A DNA stretch of 64,000 nucleotides. It comes from Alistipes dispar (lineage in GTDB: Bacteria > Bacteroidota > Bacteroidia > Bacteroidales > Rikenellaceae). Shown here piece by piece: positions 43,809 to 54,611 of the stretch. How positions within the stretch are numbered: the first letter of the stretch is position 1; every line of letters starts with the position of its first letter. The stretch is taken from assembly GCF_006542685.1 (NCBI RefSeq), contig NZ_AP019736.1, positions 716,001-780,000 of the forward strand, in the 5' to 3' direction. The notes under the pieces were generated by a model, which was not told where the DNA came from, made no database searches, and worked only from the letters and a program-made list of their open reading frames with translations. The position numbers and the translations under genes were made by a program.

Positions 43809-45563
43809 ATGTACAGAACCCATACGTGCGGCTGCCTGAGAGCCTGCAACGTGAACGAGACCGTGACCCTGGCCGGGTGGGTGCAGAAAGTGCGAAACCT
43901 CGGCGCCATGACCTTCATCGACCTGCGCGACCGCTACGGGCTGACGCAGATCACGGTCGAGGAGCATTCGGCGGCGGAGGTGCGCGAAGCGGCTTCGCGC
44001 GTGGGCCGCGAATGGGTGCTCCGCGTCACGGGGCGCGTCGTCGAGCGCGAGGCGAAGAACCCCAAGATGCCCACGGGCGACATCGAAGTGGTCGCCGAGC
44101 GGATCGAGGTACTCAACGAGGCGCAGACCCCGCCCTTCACCATCGAAGAACAGTCGGACGGCGGCGACGACCTGCGTATGAAATACCGCTACCTCGACCT
44201 GCGCCGCCCGCCCCTGCAGCGCAACATGATCCTGCGGCACAAGATGGCGCAGGAGATCCGCCGCTTCCTCGACAGCGAGGGATTCCTCGAGATCGAAACC
44301 CCCTATCTGATCAAATCCACGCCCGAAGGGGCGCGCGACTTCGTCGTGCCGAGCCGCATGAACCCCAACCAGTTCTACGCCCTGCCGCAGTCGCCGCAGA
44401 CGCTCAAGCAACTGCTCATGGTGGCCGGCTACGACCGTTATTTCCAGATCGTGCGCTGCTTCCGCGACGAGGACCTGCGCGCCGACCGCCAGCCCGAGTT
44501 CACGCAGATCGACTGCGAGATGTCGTTCGTCGAGCAGGAGGACGTGCTCGAAATCTTCGAGCGCTGGGCCAAGCACATGTTCCGCGAGGTGCTGGGCGTC
44601 GAGTTCGCCGAGCCGCTGCGCCGCATGCCGTGGATCGAGGCGATGGAGAAGTACGGTTCGGACAAGCCCGACCTGCGCTTCGGCATGGAGTTCGCCGACC
44701 TGACGGAGGCCGCGAAAGGGCACGGGTTCCCCGTCTTCGACGAGGCGGAATACGTCGTCGGATTCGCCGCCCCGGGCTGCGCCTCCTATACGCGCAAGCA
44801 GATCGACGCCCTCACCGAGTTCGTCAAGCGGCCGCAGGTGGGCGCCAAGGGGCTGGTCTGGATCCGCGTCGAGGCCGATGCCGTGAAGTCGTCGGCGGAC
44901 AAGTTCTACACGCCCGACGAGGTGCGCGCGCTGGCCGATCGCTGCGGCGCGAAGACCGGCGACATGGTCTTCATCCTCTGCGGACGGAAGTTCAGGGCGC
45001 TGACGCAGCTCTGCGCCCTGCGCCTCGAGGTGGCCCAGCGGCTCGGACTGCGCGACCCGAAGAAGTTCGCCCCGCTGTGGGTCGTGGACTTCCCCATGTT
45101 CGAGTGGGACGACGAGACGCAGCGCTTCTACGCCATGCACCACCCCTTCACCTCGCCCAAGCCCGAAGACGTGCAGTACCTCCGGAGCGACCCGGGACGC
45201 GTGCGCGCCAACGCCTACGACTTCGTATGCAACGGCACGGAGCTGGGCGGCGGTTCGATCCGTATCCACGACCAGCAGTTGCAGGCGCAGATCTTCGAGT
45301 GCCTGGGCTTCACGCCCGAGGCGGCCGAGGAGCAGTTCGGCTTCCTGATGAACGCCTTCAGATACGGCGCGCCCCCTCACGGCGGCCTGGCCTTCGGCTT
45401 CGACCGGCTCTGCTCGCTCTTCGGCGGTTCGGACTCGATACGCGACTACATCGCCTTCCCGAAGAACAACGCCGGCCGCGACGTGATGCTCGACGCTCCC
45501 TCGGCCGTCGCGCAGGCGCAGCTCGACGAGCTCTGTCTGGAATTGAGGAATCCGGAGGCATAG
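43809..45563 (+). CDS. aspS: Aspartyl-tRNA synthetase
   Basis: A 584-aa class IIb synthetase of bacterial type. The N-terminal OB-fold anticodon domain (VTLAGWVQKVRNLGAMTFID) is followed by motif 1, motif 2 (FQIVRCFRDEDLRADRQPEF), the bacterial GAD insertion domain (about residues 290-410) and motif 3 (GLAFGFDRLCSLFGG). It charges tRNA(Asp). Start 43809 (MYRTHTCGCLRACNVN) is the conserved N-terminus; the frame is open upstream past the promoter. Confidence 0.97.
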   Translation: MYRTHTCGCLRACNVNETVTLAGWVQKVRNLGAMTFIDLRDRYGLTQITVEEHSAAEVREAASRVGREWVLRVTGRVVEREAKNPKMPTGDIEVVAERIEVLNEAQTPPFTIEEQSDGGDDLRMKYRYLDLRRPPLQRNMILRHKMAQEIRRFLDSEGFLEIETPYLIKSTPEGARDFVVPSRMNPNQFYALPQSPQTLKQLLMVAGYDRYFQIVRCFRDEDLRADRQPEFTQIDCEMSFVEQEDVLEIFERWAKHMFREVLGVEFAEPLRRMPWIEAMEKYGSDKPDLRFGMEFADLTEAAKGHGFPVFDEAEYVVGFAAPGCASYTRKQIDALTEFVKRPQVGAKGLVWIRVEADAVKSSADKFYTPDEVRALADRCGAKTGDMVFILCGRKFRALTQLCALRLEVAQRLGLRDPKKFAPLWVVDFPMFEWDDETQRFYAMHHPFTSPKPEDVQYLRSDPGRVRANAYDFVCNGTELGGGSIRIHDQQLQAQIFECLGFTPEAAEEQFGFLMNAFRYGAPPHGGLAFGFDRLCSLFGGSDSIRDYIAFPKNNAGRDVMLDAPSAVAQAQLDELCLELRNPEA

Positions 45564-45600
45564 AGCCGAAGTCGTCCGACACAGGTCCACCGACCGATTG

Positions 45601-45640
45601 TGTATGCACCCCTGCCGCAGTGGCGGCAGGGGTGCATACA
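45601..45640. terminator. 18-bp perfect hairpin between convergent genes
   Basis: Bases 45601-45618 pair perfectly with 45623-45640 over an AGTG loop. No T run follows on the plus strand (it runs into TAAAAA), and none follows on the minus strand. It is probably a bidirectional transcription end after aspS. Confidence 0.6.
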
Positions 45641-45664
45641 TAAAAACGGCTCGGTTCTCGAGAC

Positions 45665-45973
45665 CTACATGGCGGCGATGAGCGAGCCTATCGCTCCTGC
45701 CACAACGATTAAAATAATCAGCGCGATACACGACATTACCAATCCGGCGATCGCCAAACCGCGCGGAACCCGGAAAATGCCCACGAACGAGAAAATCAGT
45801 CCCAACAGCCACAACACCCAGCCCAAACCGGGCATCCAACTGAAAATCAATCCGAGTAAAGCCAGCACGAAACCGGCGGTTCCCAGTCCATTGGACCGTT
45901 TTCCCTCCGATTGGTTGACGATAACAGTCTGTCCTCCACGATCATAAGGATAACTCCCTTCCTTCTTTTCCAT
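45665..45973 (-). CDS. Small four-helix membrane protein (DUF4190-like)
   Basis: A 102-aa protein: a short charged N-terminus with MEKKEGSYPYDRGGQTVIVN, then hydrophobic segments (about residues 31-49, 51-65, 70-88 and 85-101). The pattern NGLGTAGFVLALLGLIFSW and RGLAIAGLVMSCIALI resembles DUF4190-type membrane proteins. Function unknown. Start 45973 is chosen because it begins the recognisable domain; the frame is open to a GTG at 46183. Confidence 0.72.
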   Translation of the reverse strand: MEKKEGSYPYDRGGQTVIVNQSEGKRSNGLGTAGFVLALLGLIFSWMPGLGWVLWLLGLIFSFVGIFRVPRGLAIAGLVMSCIALIILIVVAGAIGSLIAAM

Positions 45974-46044
45974 AAATGCAGTCGATTTATCCGCCGCCCG
46001 CACCCCGGCAGCAAAAAACAAAAAAGAAAGCGTGGTGCCGAAGC

Positions 46045-46173
46045 CTATTTCAGAATCGTAGGTCGTAGGATACCCTGCAAGATAAAATAAGCGACAGCTC
46101 CCACGCCTATACCCGCGAAATACGGATACGACGCGGCAAGATGTTTGCCTATTCCTCTCTTGCAATGAATTTC
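46045..46173 (-). pseudogene. Orphan 42-codon frame with a membrane segment, no start codon
   Basis: The frame ending at the TAG at 46047-46045 reads RGIGKHLAASYPYFAGIGVG then AVAYFILQGILRPTILK, which looks like real protein (glycine-rich hydrophobic helix), but it has no ATG, GTG or TTG start and a stop lies just upstream. It may be a decayed small membrane protein within the 315-bp gap between the DUF4190-like gene and rarA. Apart from this and two promoters I see nothing in that gap. Confidence 0.3.
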
Positions 46174-46230
46174 CTACGTTCACGATTCGGGAACAGACTT
46201 ACACTCTCCGTGTTTGTCAGTATGTCCGGC

Positions 46231-46238
46231 AAATATAG
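46231..46238 (-). promoter_or_regulatory. -7 box upstream of the orphan frame and DUF4190-like gene
   Basis: TATATTTG on the minus strand. It would give a leader of about 250 nt before the ATG at 45973. Confidence 0.5.
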
Positions 46239-46259
46239 GATTATTTTTTGAAAAATCGC

Positions 46260-46267
46260 TATCTTTG
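46260..46267 (+). promoter_or_regulatory. -7 box for rarA
   Basis: TATCTTTG, perfect match, 22 bp before the rarA ATG; divergent from the box at 46238-46231. Confidence 0.6.
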
Positions 46268-46288
46268 TTCCCGTAAACCGAAAGCACC

Positions 46289-47563
46289 ATGTCCGCACCC
46301 CTTGCCGAACGGCTCCGCCCCCGAACGATCGACGAATACATCGGTCAGGAACACCTCGTGGGACGGAACGGCGTGTTCCGCAAGTTCTTCGAGACGGGCA
46401 ACGTCCCCTCGTTCATCCTCTGGGGTCCGCCGGGCGTGGGCAAGACCACCCTCGCGCGGATCGTCGCCACGCAGCTCGAACGTCCCTTCTTCACCCTCTC
46501 GGCCGTGACGTCGGGCGTGAAGGAGGTGCGCGAAGTGATCGAGTCGGCCCGCAAGAGCCGTTTCTTCGACCAGCGGCCCCCGTTCCTGTTCATCGACGAG
46601 ATACACCGCTTCAACAAGTCGCAGCAGGACTCGCTGCTGGGGGCCGTCGAACAGGGTGTCGTGACGCTCATCGGCGCGACGACCGAGAACCCGTCGTTCG
46701 AGGTGATCTCGCCGCTGCTGAGCCGCTGCCAGGTCTACATTCTCCGCCCGATGGAGGACAAGGACCTGCAAACGCTGCTCGACCGGGCGCTGACCGCCGA
46801 CGCGGAACTCCGGGAGCGGGAAATCGAGGTCCGGGAGACGGGCGCGCTGTTCCGTTTCTCGGGAGGCGACGCACGCAAGCTGCTCAACATCCTCGACATC
46901 GTCACAGGCGCCACCGAGGGCAAGGTCACGATCACCGACCGCTATGTCACGGACTGCCTCCAGCAGAACATCGCCCTCTACGACAAGAACGGCGAGCAGC
47001 ACTACGACATCATCTCGGCCTTCATCAAGTCGGTCCGGGGCAGCGATCCCAACGCGGCGATCTACTACCTCGCGCGGATGCTCGCCGGAGGCGAGGAGCC
47101 GCGCTTCATCGCCCGGCGGCTCGTGATCCTCACCTCGGAGGACATCGGACTGGCCAATCCCAACGCCCTGCTGCTGGCCAACGCCTGCTTCGACACGGTG
47201 CACAAGATCGGCATGCCCGAGGCGCGCATCACGCTGGCCGAGACGACCATCTACCTGGCCACCAGCCCCAAGAGCAACTCGGCCTACGCGGCCATCAACA
47301 AGGCCCTCGCGCTCGTGGAGCACGACACGACCAACCGCCCCGTGCCGCTGCACCTGCGCAACGCCCCGACCAAGCTGATGGACAAGGCCGGCTACGGCAA
47401 GGGCTACAAATACGCCCACGACTACGCGGGCAACTTCGCCGAACAGGAGTTTCTGCCCGAAAGCCTCGCGGGCACGAAGTTCTACGAACCCAACACCGGA
47501 AACGCCGCCGAAGCGAAGATCGCCGAACGGATGGCGCAGTTGTGGAAAGAGAAATACAAATGA
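46289..47563 (+). CDS. rarA: Replication-associated recombination protein RarA (MgsA)
   Basis: A 424-aa AAA+ ATPase. Walker A is in ILWGPPGVGKTTLAR, Walker B in FLFIDEIHRFNKSQQD, and sensor 1 in TLIGATTENPSFEV, all characteristic of RarA/WRNIP1. The C-terminal tetramerisation domain includes FIARRLVILTSEDIGLANPNAL. It acts at stalled replication forks. The stop overlaps the ATG of the phosphodiesterase gene by ATGA. Confidence 0.95.
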   Translation: MSAPLAERLRPRTIDEYIGQEHLVGRNGVFRKFFETGNVPSFILWGPPGVGKTTLARIVATQLERPFFTLSAVTSGVKEVREVIESARKSRFFDQRPPFLFIDEIHRFNKSQQDSLLGAVEQGVVTLIGATTENPSFEVISPLLSRCQVYILRPMEDKDLQTLLDRALTADAELREREIEVRETGALFRFSGGDARKLLNILDIVTGATEGKVTITDRYVTDCLQQNIALYDKNGEQHYDIISAFIKSVRGSDPNAAIYYLARMLAGGEEPRFIARRLVILTSEDIGLANPNALLLANACFDTVHKIGMPEARITLAETTIYLATSPKSNSAYAAINKALALVEHDTTNRPVPLHLRNAPTKLMDKAGYGKGYKYAHDYAGNFAEQEFLPESLAGTKFYEPNTGNAAEAKIAERMAQLWKEKYK

Positions 47564-48054
47564 AACGCATAGGGATCATCTCCGACACGCACGGCACGTT
47601 CGACGACACGCTGCGGGAGTTCCTCCGCGACGTGGACGAAATCTGGCACGCGGGCGACATCGGTTCGCTCGAGGTCTCGGACCGCATCGCAGCCTTCAAG
47701 CCCCTGCGGGCCGTGGCCGGAAACATCGACGACGCGCTCACGCGCCGCATCTACTCCGACTTCAACGTCTTCGACTGCGAAGGCGTGCGGGTGCTGATGA
47801 CCCACATCGGCGGCTACCCCCGCCGCTACGACCCGCGGGCGCTGGCCCGAATCCGCAGCGTGCACCCCAAACTCTTCGTCTCGGGGCACTCCCATATACT
47901 CAAGGTCATGTACGATCCGATCTACGACCTGCTGCACATCAACCCCGGCGCAGCGGGCGAATACGGCTTCCACAAGGTCCGCACGGCCGTGCGCCTTACG
48001 ATCGACGGCGCGCAGATGCGCGACATGGAGGTCGGCGAGTGGTCCCGGCGGTAG
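47560..48054 (+). CDS. Metallophosphoesterase, YfcE/MJ0936 family
   Basis: A 164-aa calcineurin-like phosphoesterase. Metal ligands are visible in GIISDTHGT, WHAGDIGS, VAGNID, LMTHIGG and VSGHSHI, the standard order of the YfcE/MJ0936 family. These small enzymes hydrolyse phosphodiesters; the physiological substrate is unclear. Start 47560 overlaps the rarA stop (ATGA), so it is co-translated with rarA. Confidence 0.92.
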   Translation: MKRIGIISDTHGTFDDTLREFLRDVDEIWHAGDIGSLEVSDRIAAFKPLRAVAGNIDDALTRRIYSDFNVFDCEGVRVLMTHIGGYPRRYDPRALARIRSVHPKLFVSGHSHILKVMYDPIYDLLHINPGAAGEYGFHKVRTAVRLTIDGAQMRDMEVGEWSRR

Positions 48055-48398
48055 GAAGTCACGCCCCGGGAGGGAAAATCCTTTTCCGCAAAAAGCCGGG
48101 AAAATACGCCGAAGCGGCCGTCGCAATGCGCCGGAACGCATTCCGCATACCGTCTCCGGATGCGGCGCTAAACGGTCATGCGCTACACATATCCGCCCGA
48201 CAACATCCCGACACGCATTATATAATACTGTATATAAGCAATTTAATCGCACATAAGAACATGCACGATCCGGAGAGAATCCGGCTTCAGCCCGGCTACG
48301 GGACAATCCGCAAAGGCCACGCACCAAACAAATACGTCCATATAATATTCACATAAGCCCCCGCGTTAGTCTGTCGAAACCAAAAAGACGACGCAACG
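48055..48398. other. Intergenic stretch of 344 bp before the clpC-like gene
   Basis: No convincing gene. The first 110 bp are GC-rich; the rest is AT-rich with a TATATAATACTG segment near 48218-48230. I find no TAnnTTTG box close to the clp start, unlike most genes here, so the promoter may be of another class or nonconsensus. Confidence 0.4.
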
Positions 48399-50858
<2,460 letters not shown>

Positions 50859-50999
50859 CGGGGCGCACGGCGGCAGCCGGCCCCGTTCCGAGCAGACAGT
50901 CCCGACGGGTTGTCTGCTCTTTTGCGTCCGGAAGGTGTCCCGAAAGCATTTTTCTCCGCCCCTTTCGGCTCCGCACGAGGTTATTCGGGCCAAAATTCG

Positions 51000-51007
51000 T
51001 ACCTTTG
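51000..51007 (+). promoter_or_regulatory. -7 box for the second MATE gene
   Basis: TACCTTTG, perfect match, 34 bp before the ATG at 51041. Confidence 0.6.
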
Positions 51008-51040
51008 CCGCCCCGAACCGAATCGCAACCGAAACATATT

Positions 51041-52399
51041 ATGTACAGATTTTCGCTATACAGGGAGCAGTACCGGCAAAACCTGCGGCTGGCGCTGCCG
51101 ATCGTGCTGACGCAGGTGGGACAGATTCTCACGCAGGTGGCCGACAACCTCATGGTCGGCCGCTACGGAGGCGACGACCCCACGCCGCTGGCCGCCGTGT
51201 CGTTCGGCGGCGCCGTGTTCTTCATCCTCTTCGTCGCCGCCATCGGCATGGCGCTGGGCCTCACGCCCCTCGTGGGGGAGCTTTACGCCCAGAAGGACCG
51301 GATCCGCTCGGCCGCCCTGCTCCAGAACGGCATCCTCTTCTACACGCTGCTGGGACTGATCATGGCCGGCGTGCAGTATGCCGTCATCCCGCTGATGTAC
51401 CACCTCAAACAACCCGTCGAGGTGGTCGAAATGGCCATTCCCTACTACCGGATGCTCGTCTTCAGCATGCCTTTCATGATGCTGTTCTTCTCCTTCAAGC
51501 AATTTCTCGAGGGCGTCGGCAACACGAAGGTCGAAATGGTCGTGACGATCCTGGCCAACCTGGCGAACATCGGCTTCAACTCGGTCTTCATCTACGGACG
51601 TTTCGGTCTTCCGGAGATGGGCGCCGAGGGCGCCGGACTGGGCACGCTGCTCTCGCGCGTGCTGGCCGCCGCCCTGATCATCGGCTACTTCTGCCGCCAC
51701 AGGGGCTACCGCCGCTACCTCGACGGATTCTCGCACCGCGTGCTCTCGGCCGAGGTCGTGCGGCGGCTCGTGCACATGGGCCTGCCGATCGCCATGCAGA
51801 TGTTCCTCGAATCCTCGGCCTTCGTCGGCACGGGAATCATGATGGGCTGGTTCGGCAAGATCGCCATGAGCGCCAACCAGATCGCCATCACGCTGGGCAA
51901 CTGCGCCTTCATGATCGTCATGTCGATCGGCGCGGCGACGACCATCCGCGTCTCGCACTGCTACGGCGCACGCAACGTCGGCGAACTGACGCTGGCGGCC
52001 AAAGCCTCCTATCACCTCGTGCTGGCATGGAACGCCCTCGCGGCGCTGGTGTTCATCTCGCTGCGCCACCTCATCCCGACCTTCTTCACCACGAACGCCG
52101 AGGTCATCGCCACGACCTCCTCGCTGCTCGTCTTCGCCGCCCTCTATCAGCTCTCGGACGGCATCCAGAACGTCTCGGTGGGCGTGCTGCGCGGCATCCA
52201 GGACGTGAAGGTCATCATGCCCATCGCGCTGGTCTCCTACTGGCTGCTCAACCTCCCGGTGGGCTACCTGCTCGGCTTCACGCTCGGCATGGGCCCCACG
52301 GGACTTTATCTGGGCTTCGCCGTGGGGTTGTCGTCGGCCGCCGTGCTGCTCATCCGCCGCATCCGCCGCAGCGTCCGGAAACTCCGTGCGGGCAATTGA
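51041..52399 (+). CDS. MATE family efflux transporter (second, NorM-like)
   Basis: A 452-aa membrane protein. The N-terminal LRLALPIVLTQVGQILTQVA and VADNLMVGRYG, and the second-half LPIAMQMFLESSAFVGTGIM, are the paired MATE motifs of the NorM/MdtK branch. It probably exports cationic drugs or metabolites. Start 51041 follows its own promoter; a longer frame upstream is a shadow of the clp gene. It is followed by ricT after 27 bp, but ricT has its own promoter. Confidence 0.93.
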   Translation: MYRFSLYREQYRQNLRLALPIVLTQVGQILTQVADNLMVGRYGGDDPTPLAAVSFGGAVFFILFVAAIGMALGLTPLVGELYAQKDRIRSAALLQNGILFYTLLGLIMAGVQYAVIPLMYHLKQPVEVVEMAIPYYRMLVFSMPFMMLFFSFKQFLEGVGNTKVEMVVTILANLANIGFNSVFIYGRFGLPEMGAEGAGLGTLLSRVLAAALIIGYFCRHRGYRRYLDGFSHRVLSAEVVRRLVHMGLPIAMQMFLESSAFVGTGIMMGWFGKIAMSANQIAITLGNCAFMIVMSIGAATTIRVSHCYGARNVGELTLAAKASYHLVLAWNALAALVFISLRHLIPTFFTTNAEVIATTSSLLVFAALYQLSDGIQNVSVGVLRGIQDVKVIMPIALVSYWLLNLPVGYLLGFTLGMGPTGLYLGFAVGLSSAAVLLIRRIRRSVRKLRAGN

Positions 52400-52410
52400 A
52401 ATTTTTTTCG

Positions 52411-52418
52411 TATCTTTA
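52411..52418 (+). promoter_or_regulatory. -7 box for ricT, almost touching the start codon
   Basis: TATCTTTA, one mismatch. The first ATG is only 9 bp beyond the box (52427), so either the message is leaderless or translation begins at the second ATG, 52436. Confidence 0.5.
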
Positions 52419-52426
52419 CGCAAATT

Positions 52427-54100
52427 ATGCCTACGATGGATACCGAAAAACCGCATAACAACAGATTCAAACCCGAAATAGGCCGCGGCTGCGCCTTCTG
52501 CGACTGCGGCTCCGAAGTCGAAGCGAAGCCCTGCGACGGCTGCTTCAAACTCCACGAGACGGCGTGGCTCGAGGAGTACCCCGTCAATGTCCCGAGCGAC
52601 ATCGTCGAGGTGCGCTTCAAGAACACCCGCCGCTCGTTCTACCAGAATGTCAACAACCTGCCGCTCAAACGGGGCGACATCGTGGCCGTGGAGGCTTCGC
52701 CCGGCCACGACATCGGCATCGTCTCGCTCACGGGCGACCTGGTCGCGCGGCAGATGCGCCGCACGGGCTTCAACCCCTACAACGGCGAGTTCAGGAAGAT
52801 CTACCGCAAGGCCAAGCCCTACGACATCGAACGCTGGCAGGAGGCCATCGCCCTCGAACACGAGACGATGATCGCCTCGCGGCAGATCGCCGCCGACATG
52901 GGACTGAACATGAAGATCGGCGACGTGGAGTACCAGGGCGACAAGATCAAGGCCATCTTCTACTATATCGCCGACGAGCGCGTGGACTTCCGCGAGCTGA
53001 TCAAGGTCTTCGCCGAGCGGTTCCACATACGGATCGAGATGAAGCAGATCGGCGCGCGGCAGGAGGCGGGCCGCATCGGCGGGCTCGGCGCCTGCGGCCG
53101 CGAGCTGTGCTGCGCCTCGTGGATGTCGAGCTTCTCGAGCGTCACGACGGGCGCCGCGCGCGTGCAGGACATTTCGCTCAACCCGCAGAAGCTGGCCGGG
53201 CAGTGCTCGAAACTCAAGTGCTGCATGATGTACGAATACGACGCCTATGTGGACGCCCGCAAGGAGTTCCCGCGCCTGCGCGAACCCCTGCAGACGATCG
53301 ACGGCGAGTGGTTCCTCGTCAAGAGCGACGTGCTGGCCGGCACGATGACCTTCTCCTCGTCGAAGGAGGCGATGGTCAATGCCACGACGCTTCCCGTCTC
53401 CCGCGTCAGGGAGATTCTCGCCCTGAACCGTCAGGGCAAGAAGCCCGACCGGCTGCAACACGCCGACTCGCTGCGCGACGAGCCCGAGGAGCCGACCTAC
53501 CGCGCCGAGGAGGACAGCATCACCCGTTTCGACCAGGCCAAACGCCGCAAACGGGGCGGACGCAACCGCGGCCGCGGCGAGAAGACGCCCCAGGGCGAAA
53601 CGCAGAGCGCCGCTCCGCAGCAGCAGCGCCGCGACGGCGGCGAAAACGCCGGAGAGCGCAGCGACCGCAGCCGTCCCGCACGCGAAGGGGGCCGCGGGGA
53701 GCGCCGCAGCCGCCGAGGAGAGCGTCCGCGCAACGGCGAGGAGCGTCCGAACGACGACGCCGGAAACACCCCGCGCAGCGAAGGCCGCGAGCCGAAGGCT
53801 GCCGACCGCGACGACAACCGCGCACAGCGCACCGAATCCCGCACGAACGACGCCCCGCGCGATCGGGGTGAGGGCAACCGCTCCCGCCACAACCGCAACC
53901 GGCGGCGCGGCGGAGGCAATGCGCCGGGCGGGAGCGGCGGCAATCCGGACGGGGGACGCTCCGGAAAGGGCGACGCCCCGGCCGGCGGAGGAGGCAATAA
54001 CGGCGGCGGGCGCGACAATGGCGGCGGCACACCGGGCGGCAACGGTCCGGTATCCGGAGGCAACGGCAACAACGGCGGCACGCCGCCGCAGAACGCATAA
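52427..54100 (+). CDS. ricT: RicT/YaaT-like PSP1-domain protein with long Arg/Gly-rich tail
   Basis: A 557-aa protein. Residues about 15-330 match the PSP1/RicT family: a cysteine-rich start (GCAFCDCGS, PCDGC), VEVRFKNTRRSFYQN, and the conserved RIGGLGACGRELCCASWM with further cysteines in GQCSKLKCCMMYEYD, which bind iron-sulfur clusters in RicT. From about residue 350 to the end the sequence is low complexity, rich in Arg, Gly, Asn, Asp and Pro, with many RG/RR and GG motifs, a likely disordered RNA-binding tail absent from Bacillus RicT. In Bacillus RicT works with RicA/RicF in RNase Y control; those partners are not here. It heads ricT-gldH-trmB. Confidence 0.88.
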   Translation: MPTMDTEKPHNNRFKPEIGRGCAFCDCGSEVEAKPCDGCFKLHETAWLEEYPVNVPSDIVEVRFKNTRRSFYQNVNNLPLKRGDIVAVEASPGHDIGIVSLTGDLVARQMRRTGFNPYNGEFRKIYRKAKPYDIERWQEAIALEHETMIASRQIAADMGLNMKIGDVEYQGDKIKAIFYYIADERVDFRELIKVFAERFHIRIEMKQIGARQEAGRIGGLGACGRELCCASWMSSFSSVTTGAARVQDISLNPQKLAGQCSKLKCCMMYEYDAYVDARKEFPRLREPLQTIDGEWFLVKSDVLAGTMTFSSSKEAMVNATTLPVSRVREILALNRQGKKPDRLQHADSLRDEPEEPTYRAEEDSITRFDQAKRRKRGGRNRGRGEKTPQGETQSAAPQQQRRDGGENAGERSDRSRPAREGGRGERRSRRGERPRNGEERPNDDAGNTPRSEGREPKAADRDDNRAQRTESRTNDAPRDRGEGNRSRHNRNRRRGGGNAPGGSGGNPDGGRSGKGDAPAGGGGNNGGGRDNGGGTPGGNGPVSGGNGNNGGTPPQNA

Positions 54101-54112
54101 CACCCGCAGGCC

Positions 54113-54562
54113 GTGAAACGCATCGTCCGGCGTATCGCTTCTCCGGCGGCCGCGATTGCGGCGGTCGCTGCGGCCGGAGGCTGCACGCAGCCCTTCCGGT
54201 CGAACGCCGCGGACACCGATCCGGTCTCGTGGAAGGACCCGGCCGGAATCGTGCTGGCGAACGCCGACACGACGTCGCTGCGCGACCTGACCCTGTTCCT
54301 GCGCTGCAACGACCGCTTCGGCGAGGATACGCTGACACTGCGCATCGCCACGACGACACCCGATTCGCTGCGCTTCGAGGAGTTTTTCCGCATAACGTCT
54401 CCGCGCACGAACGGTCCGGCAGCCATCGCCCGCGAAATCGCCGTACCCTACCGCCGCCGCGTCCGTTTCGCACGGGAGGGCGACTACCGCATGACGATCG
54501 CACCGACACGGCCCGTGCGCGGGATCGAAGCCGTCGGGATCGGAACCTCCGACAGCCAATGA
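54113..54562 (+). CDS. gldH: GldH-like lipoprotein
   Basis: A 149-aa lipoprotein starting at a GTG; the leader runs to AAVAAAGGC (lipid cysteine about 24). Gene order after a PSP1/RicT gene and features such as LTLFLRCNDRFGEDTLTLRI and the final GIEAVGIGTS fit GldH, a lipoprotein of the gliding/type IX secretion set that is retained even in non-gliding Bacteroidales. Sequence similarity is weak by eye, so the name rests partly on context. Confidence 0.7.
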   Translation: MKRIVRRIASPAAAIAAVAAAGGCTQPFRSNAADTDPVSWKDPAGIVLANADTTSLRDLTLFLRCNDRFGEDTLTLRIATTTPDSLRFEEFFRITSPRTNGPAAIAREIAVPYRRRVRFAREGDYRMTIAPTRPVRGIEAVGIGTSDSQ

Positions 54563-54611
54563 CAGAATTTCAACCCCGGTCCGCCCGTCAAGGCGGCAGA
54601 TTCATCCGGTT

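Noticed and set aside
48218..48230. E. coli-style -10 element (TATAAT) before the clp gene
   Set aside because: The primary sigma of this lineage does not use that box; the match is likely chance in AT-rich DNA.
48261..48356. A 31-codon ORF before the clp gene
   Set aside because: Short, no signal or recognisable motif, and no box or coding bias to support it.
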